A DNA stretch of 64,000 nt from Jacaranda mimosifolia (taxonomy: Eukaryota; Streptophyta; Magnoliopsida; Lamiales; Bignoniaceae). The stretch is taken from contig CM032121.1 of NCBI GenBank assembly GCA_018894105.1, forward strand, positions 32,902,230-32,966,229, written 5' to 3'. The notes under the pieces were generated by a model. That model was not told the origin of the DNA, searched no databases, and was given only the letters and a program-made list of their open reading frames with translations. Each line of letters starts with the position of its first letter. Position 1 is the stretch's first letter. Below are positions 57,656-64,000 of the stretch, one piece after another. Position numbers and translations under genes: made by a program.

Positions 57656-60600
57656 GCCTAATACAAATTATATGTCGTGAAATTGAGTTAAATTTGCCAT
57701 GTGAGTTTTTCATTTTCTCATATTTGCAAAATAAAACAATATAGTTATAATTTTTATGAGTTACTGTGATGCTATTATAATTAAGAAGTATGGAATGCAT
57801 ATATATATATATTTTTGGTATAAACACTTTAAATTATTGGTTAATTCGACCTAAATTAACTATTGAGCTTTTGATTCCACTCAATTAATTTTATTTATTC
57901 TGGGCTCAAAATTCATACCGAATTAACTACTATAACATTTTTTTTTTTGTTTTTTTAAGATCCAATTTATTGTTCCCAAACATGGAAATTCACCCACCCA
58001 CCCCACCAACTTAACCCCCCCCCCCCCAAGACACCACATATATAGATATACAATTCATCAAAGAGAGATTGCAATTAGAAAAAAGAAAAAGAAAAAGAAA
58101 TTATAGAAACTGAAAATGGAGCAATTGCTTGAGAGAGAGAGAGAAATAATTTTCCCAACAAGGTCAAGATGGTGAACCCAAGAGCCAACAAAGACAACAT
58201 GGGAAAAAGTTAGAGAGATGGCATTAATTATGTCTGGCTTTGTGCAATGGGTCCAAATTTTGTACCTCTTTTGTCCTAAGTTATTGTGGCTCAATTCGTT
58301 AGTTGAGCAGCACAGTATCATTTTCTCTTTTTATTTTCTTCATTGCAAATTAAAATATTTTTTATTTAAGAAAAAGAAAGAATATAATGTCAATTACAGA
58401 TCTTTTTTTTATCCCAAAAAAGATCAAATTGTAGTCAAATTATTGAACCCTTTTTTTTAGCTTTTCCTTTTGATCTTTCCAGTGGCAGTTTTTGGGTTCT
58501 TGCGCCCAAGTCGACCATCCATCCAAGACCAAGAGGAATCCTAAGGCCACAGATATCAAACAAGCGGAAATATTAGAGAATGGGGAGAATAACCAATAAG
58601 ACATATTTTAAATTTGGTTTTAACTTATCAAACAGTAAGATTTAATCGGGGAATTAATTAGGAGTGGAAATATAATTTAATAGTAATTTTTTATTTTTAT
58701 AAATAAAGCGATCGTTAATTTAAGTTCCATAAAAAACAGATGAAGAACTATGATATATTTTTTTTTAAAGCGAAAAAAATTTAATCACCAAATTGATAAT
58801 TGAATCTGCACAAAATATTAAATTAATTGATATAATATGTTTCAGAGAACTTTAGTTTAGCTGGCCCACCAATACCATGGTGATGCTGTGCTGCTTCTGA
58901 TAAAATAAGGGGATTTGGTGGGGGTCCCCGTGGACTGGTTTGGTGATGGCTCTTTGACCATTTCAGCAGACTGTAAATTTGTTGTGTGATAACTGATAAT
59001 GAAAACTAAACATCAAACATTAGATGGATCCTTTATTTATTTCTCTCCATTGAAAGAAAGGCTTTTAAGTTATGTGCTATTTACTCTATTTCTATTTTTC
59101 TTAAAAATGATAGTCTTGCTTTAAAAGATCTTTAAGTGAGTCCATCGACTTATTGAATTTTGATTGATAGGCTAAATATGTTCGACGGATTGATATGGAT
59201 TATTTGATTCAAATCATGAGAGTCAATGAAAAATATAGGAATAATAAATTGAGTAAAATTAAAATATTTACATTGTAAAAAATATAAGATCATAATGTGT
59301 ATTTCATGAACAAGAATAATTACATCGAAAGATATGCCCTATAACAAGAATATTATATATTCAATGTTTTGAAATATTTTTTTGATAATTAAGTCCATTT
59401 AAGATAATCTTTCACTAATTTTAAATACATAATGTTTCTAGTTTCCTTTTTAGTAAGCAAAATTTATGCTTTGATTTAAATGTTCAAGTATTTTCATTTG
59501 AAAAAATCTCATGGCCTCTGACGTTTTTTTTTTTTTGGGGGGGGGGAGGGGGTAGAATTTTAAATCAAATGAGAAGATTGACAATGATTTTATTAGTGTT
59601 AAACGCATCCCTATGTTTCCATCCATGTTGAATAATTTTTTTCAAATACAATACGATAAATCAACCCAATTATTATTATAACCCAGGCAGCGTTCTAATT
59701 AAGGTAGATAAAATGTGAAATAGAATTGTAGAAATGTGTATGTATGATCATAGTTGAAAGCACTCCTAAATTTTCAGCAATTGTTAATTAATAAATTATA
59801 GATTAATGCAATAATCCATATACAAAAAGGAAAAAGAGGAAAATGTGGTTGGAAGAAATTTTTTAAGTGTGTCCGTCCAATAGATAAACTAGCTTCCATT
59901 TGATGTTTACAGGTTAATTTTCATTTTTCCTTTTTGCTTTTTAATTAAGAACAAAAAGAAAAAGATAATAAAATAAAATATCAAACTACATGCATATCTT
60001 GGAGCATCTCAGACCGGCTCGTTTAACACCTCTACACTTGTTTATAAAAACAAATCTCTCTCTCTCTCTCTCCATTGTCCCGTTGTGTTCTAATTTATCA
60101 ATTAATTAATTGTCTGAAGATTAGTAGAAGCCTGTGGATTGTTGATGGTTGACTAAATAAACACAATAAATAAATCCAAATGTATACAAGTGGAACAACC
60201 CACCACTCTACTTTGCCTTAATATTTAATAACATTGTTTGATTTTTATTTTGTTTTATTTACGTTGTATATTTATAATATTGATAACTATTAATAATAAA
60301 TCTTGGTCCCCGTTTACCCAAAACCAAAGTACGCAGAAACCGAACAACTGTCTTGGATTCTAACTTTACAACGATGTCAGAATTTTGTCACTTAATTTTC
60401 TACCCCGTTTTTGTGAGCGGCATAGAGATTATCAAAATAAAAAAAAAGGCAATATATTTTAATTTCTATAAATATTCTGAAATTAATATATCATTTTATT
60501 TTATATCGTAAACGTCAACTGAGAAATAAAATGTAGTGAAAATATAATTTTTAATCTTCTTTAAAAAAAATTAATCTTTTCATGGAGTTGGTGGGATGTA

Positions 60601-61169
60601 TTTATAAGTAGTAGTCTGGAAATAACACTAACACAAACTAATATTTAAAACATCAAGCATTTGGTTGTAAGAGTGAAAAAGCACAATAATTAATGCCCAT
60701 AGAATTCACAATCATCAAATAATAAATTTTTAAAGATGCAATAACTAAATCAAACTGATGATGGGATGATGTCCATTGAACGCATCTTTTCTTGCCCTTA
60801 ATATTCAGTAAAAATCTGTACAAATAAAAGGAGGCTATGGTTGGACTTTGGAATGAGGTAGACAGAAAACAGCTTTTACAAGCCAGCTGATTATTTGACT
60901 TTAAGCCATGACTGTTAGAAGAAAAGGTCTTGAGGGGGAGTAATGGTAGGCCCCAGCAAAACTTGTTTAATCAAGAATCCAATAACTCTAATCAAAGATT
61001 TTGATAAATAACTCAACAAAATCAACTTATTGGGGGAGTGAAAGTCAAATGTGATTTTTTCCTCACTGTTTCCATAAGAGCCCTAAAGGCGGGTTTGGGT
61101 TTAGTACGATTGGCTATTCCACAAATAACCCGCTAGCCCCCAATAGGGTCAATGTCAATTGTCAAAGGA

Positions 61170-61171
<2 letters not shown>
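57656..61171. other. Long intergenic region
   Basis: No gene is recognised. Homopolymer runs include a C-run at about 58016-58027, a T/G junction at about 59525-59551 and a CT microsatellite near 60056-60073. Otherwise AT-rich DNA without assignable TE ends. Confidence 0.45.

Positions 61172-61207
<36 letters not shown>
61172..61207. repeat. (AG)n microsatellite upstream of the PLP-fold gene
   Basis: About 18 AG units roughly 1.03 kb upstream of the start codon, near the probable transcription start region. Confidence 0.95.
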
Positions 61208-61208
<1 letters not shown>

Positions 61209-62236
61209 ACAGTGGGTTGATGGTAATCAATAGGTTTATGTTTTTGGATTCATTACTGAAGTAAATGTGCCTTTGTTGTGGAGGGTCTGCCTTTAATTGG
61301 CTTGCAGAAAGGAAGAGGGAGGAAGAGAGAGATACTCTACACAAGAAAGATTGAGAAAAAAGTTAGAGCTCACCGTTCTTTCAGGTGATTCAATAAAAGA
61401 GGAAGGAGGGTTATTTCCTTGATTTTTGAAGCTCTTACCTTGTGAGGGATTTTCATTTTTGCCTTTTCAATTTCTCAACAGGTGTTCTTGTTGTGGTTTG
61501 TGAACTTTTTTTCTTGTCAAATTCCATTCTCTCCCTGCTCTCTGCCTTGCTAATTCTTGGGGATCTGGGTTTTTGTGTTCTTGATGCTTTTCTTGCTTTC
61601 CTCCTCACTCTTTCTATTGGGGATTTTGCAAATTTGGTGTTGGAAAAATTGAATCTTTGGAGTCCTGGGTCTCGATATCTCTTTGGTTCCTTTCTCTTTG
61701 GAATTTTCTGTTCATTGCCATTCCTGAACTGTAGAAAGTGAGCCTTTGAATTCAGACTTGCCCAAAATCTGCAGTTGTAATTTACCCACTCACTCTTTTT
61801 TAGTCAGGTCGTGTTCTTGTTTGCCCATTGGGGTTGTCATAATCTAAACTAAATCTTGAAGAAATGTGGAATCTAGGGTTTCTTTGATCTGGAGAAATAT
61901 TGACTTTCCATTTCTTTTAATCACCGTTCTTTTCAACTCAATTCCCGTTCTTTGTGTTTGAATGTTCGCCTAAAGCAAATGCCCTTGTCCTTTCCCTCCT
62001 TAAGACAGGGTCTTTGAATTTTTGAAAGCAAAGTTTTATTCTGGGGAAGCTTTTCTCTGGCCTTGATTCCTTTTGCTTTTGGGGATTTAGGGTTTGAACT
62101 GACCCTCCTTTTTCTGGCGTTAGTTGGTAGATGGGCTAAACCCCAAAAAAACAAGCACTTTGCTTCATTTTGCTTTGCTTGATTGTATTTTCTCTTTCTC
62201 AGATCGATTATAGGGGAAAAAGAAAAGGAAGCTTTA
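61208..62236 (+). other. Probable 5' UTR with intron
   Basis: Pyrimidine-rich leader-like DNA. TTTTCTCTTTCTCAG (ending 62202) is a strong 3' splice site 34 bp before the start codon, so a 5'-UTR intron is likely. The donor could be TTCAG|GTGATT near 61386 or GAAA|GTGAGC near 61739; I cannot choose between them. Confidence 0.4.
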
Positions 62237-64000
62237 ATGCATCTCTCTCTATGGAAGCCATTATCTCATTGTGCTGCTCTGATCTTGGACAAAAAGAGCA
62301 GAAGAAGAGACGGGTCCGACCATTCAACAGAAGAAATTAAGGCCAACCCATCAATTCTGAGGAAATTGCAAGAGCACAAACTGAGGGAAGCTCTTGAAGA
62401 AGCATCTGAAGATGGCTCCCTTGTTAAGTCCCAGGATATGGATTCTGAGTTATTGGCCAATCAAGATGAGAGCTTGGGCAGATCACGATCGCTGGCACGG
62501 CTAAATGCCCAGAAAGAATTCCTCAGAGCCACTGCTCTTGCTGCTGAGCGCACATTTGAGTCAGGAGACTCAATTCCACAGCTTAACGAGGCTTTCTCCA
62601 AGTTCCTCACAATGTATCCAAAGTACCAGTCATCGGAGAGGATTGATCAGCTGAGGTTGGACGAGTACTCGCATCTCTCTGCCTCTGCTTCAAAGGTATG
62701 CCTTGATTACTGTGGATTTGGGTTGTTTTCATTGCTGCAAACTGTTCACTATTGGGAATCGTCTACATTTAGTTTGTCTGAGATTACTGCCAATTTGAGT
62801 AATCATGCTTTGTATGGGGGAGCTGAGAAAGGCACAGTAGAACATGATATAAAGACCCGAATAATGGATTACTTGAACATCCCTGAGAATGAATATGGCC
62901 TTGTTTTTACTGTGAGCCGTGGCTCGGCCTTTAAACTGCTTGCTGAATCATACCCGTTTCACACAAACAAGAGGTTGCTGACCATGTTTGATCATGAGAG
63001 CCAATCGGTGAATTGGATGGCTCAGAGTGCAAGAGAGAAAGGTGCAAAGGTTCAGAGTGCATGGTTTAAGTGGCCTACCCTGAAACTCTGTTCGACTGAC
63101 CTAAGGAAGCAAATTTCAAATAAGAAGAGGAGAAAGAAAGATTCAGCAACTGGTCTTTTTGTGTTCCCTGTTCAGTCTAGAGTCACTGGTGCAAAGTACT
63201 CATATCAGTGGATGGCCCTGGCTCAACAGAACAATTGGCACGTCCTGCTTGATGCTGGGGCATTGGGTCCAAAGGACATGGACTCCCTCGGATTGTCTTT
63301 ATTCCGACCAGATTTTATCATCACGTCGTTTTACAGGGTGTTTGGCTATGATCCAACTGGATTTGGATGCCTTCTAATCAAGAAATCTGTGATGGGAAGC
63401 CTTCAAAACCAGTCTGGTCATGCAGGTTCTGGTATAGTGAAAATCACGCCTGTGTTTCCTCTGTACTTGAGTGATTCAATGGATAATTTCCCTGGATTTG
63501 GTGAAGATGAGGAAGCCAGTGGGAACAATGAAGTTAATTCTGAAACTCGTCCGGGATCTCAACTGCCTGCCTTTTCTGGTGCATTCACTTCTGCTCAGGT
63601 AAGAGATGTATTTGAGTGCGAGATGGAGCATGATAACAGTTCCGACAGGGATGGGACAAGCACTATATTTGAGGAAACTGAGAGTATTTCTGTTGGGGAG
63701 GTGATGAAAAGCCCAGTCTTCAGTGAAGATGAATCATCTGATAACTCACTGTGGATTGATTTGGGTCAGAGTCCATTGGGGTCTGATAATGTTGGTCATT
63801 CAAACAAACACAAGGTCTCCCCACTGCCACCTGCTTGGTTTTCTAGCCGGAAAAATAATAAGCTGATGTCTCCAAAAGCATCAAAGTTATCAAGCAGCCC
63901 AATGTATGACAAGGAATTGAATGCAGGGCATCATGAAGATCGACATGTGTTGTCATTTGATGCTGCAGTTCGATCAGTGTCTCAAGAATTAGACCATTTC
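62237..64000 (+). CDS. MoCo-sulfurase-like PLP-fold protein (3' truncated by window)
   Basis: Open frame from the ATG at 62237 to the window end (588 codons, no intron or stop), matching the intronless plant family of At4g37100/At2g23520/At5g66950, usually about 900 residues. The N-terminal region (1-90) is basic and Arg/Lys/Glu-rich. The aminotransferase class V-type fold follows: [72 protein letters not shown]. In molybdenum cofactor sulfurases the PLP lysine occupies the fourth position of SFYK(I/L)FG; here it is Arg367. The DAGA Asp is present. After residue about 420 the chain is acidic/Ser-rich. The protein may bind PLP or act as a non-catalytic scaffold. Confidence 0.9.
   Translation, partial: MHLSLWKPLSHCAALILDKKSRRRDGSDHSTEEIKANPSILRKLQEHKLREALEEASEDGSLVKSQDMDSELLANQDESLGRSRSLARLNAQKEFLRATALAAERTFESGDSIPQLNEAFSKFLTMYPKYQSSERIDQLRLDEYSHLSASASKVCLDYCGFGLFSLLQTVHYWESSTFSLSEITANLSNHALYGGAEKGTVEHDIKTRIMDYLNIPENEYGLVFTVSRGSAFKLLAESYPFHTNKRLLTMFDHESQSVNWMAQSAREKGAKVQSAWFKWPTLKLCSTDLRKQISNKKRRKKDSATGLFVFPVQSRVTGAKYSYQWMALAQQNNWHVLLDAGALGPKDMDSLGLSLFRPDFIITSFYRVFGYDPTGFGCLLIKKSVMGSLQNQSGHAGSGIVKITPVFPLYLSDSMDNFPGFGEDEEASGNNEVNSETRPGSQLPAFSGAFTSAQVRDVFECEMEHDNSSDRDGTSTIFEETESISVGEVMKSPVFSEDESSDNSLWIDLGQSPLGSDNVGHSNKHKVSPLPPAWFSSRKNNKLMSPKASKLSSSPMYDKELNAGHHEDRHVLSFDAAVRSVSQELDHF

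Noticed and set aside
61442..61741. 99-codon hydrophobic plus-strand frame
   Set aside because: Lies in the pyrimidine-rich probable 5'-UTR intron of the PLP-fold gene; Leu/Phe/Ser content follows from T/C richness.

Overview
The window is nuclear DNA from a eudicot plant; I cannot name the species. The evidence is the gene content: multi-exon genes with GT-AG introns, a pentatricopeptide repeat gene of the kind expanded in land plants, a Dof factor, a plant-type NUP58 and a plant methylesterase-like pair. AT-rich intergenic DNA full of MITEs and decayed LTR retrotransposons fits this. I reconstructed exon structures by hand from splice sites and continuity of reading frame; none is supported by transcripts here.

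Layout, left to right. 1-4660: Ty1/copia retrotransposon on the minus strand, cut by the window edge, with its 5' LTR at 4390-4660 and four in-frame stops. 4672-13925: tandem duplication carrying two minus-strand MES/SABP2/MKS1-like alpha/beta-hydrolase genes (4839-7311 and 11147-12920). They are separated by a cluster of related TIR elements and a three-copy minisatellite. Copy 1 carries two hAT-type MITE insertions whose empty sites can be read in copy 2. 13395-13908: an unrecognised coding-like remnant. 14891-21026: an 11-exon Lines-family gene (minus). 21785-23902: an intronless E-class PPR gene (plus), divergent from Lines across a Tourist-like MITE. 25136-29076: NUP58 (minus). 33813-34520: a DOF3.4/OBP1-like transcription factor (minus). 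41216-42964: a five-exon GDSL esterase/lipase (minus). 44813-49357: a hAT-like TIR element split by a Ty3/gypsy-type gag-only element. 50287-54039: a CDCA7 homologue (plus). 62237-64000: the 5' part of a MoCo-sulfurase-like PLP-fold gene (plus), running off the right edge.

The genes do not form a pathway. They are ordinary scattered plant genes: nuclear pore, chromatin, organelle RNA, cell wall/lipid esterase and transcription factor. The most informative parts are evolutionary. The methylesterase pair has decayed in complementary ways: copy 1 lost the ancestral intron-1 acceptor, copy 2 lost the catalytic His and the C-terminus. Stop codons in both retroelements are almost all explained by C-to-T changes. 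TE insertions can be dated relative to each other by nesting and by empty sites. The PLP-fold protein has Arg at the usual Schiff-base lysine position. I found no operon-like or defence-like novel system, no CRISPR array, and no tRNA or rRNA gene.
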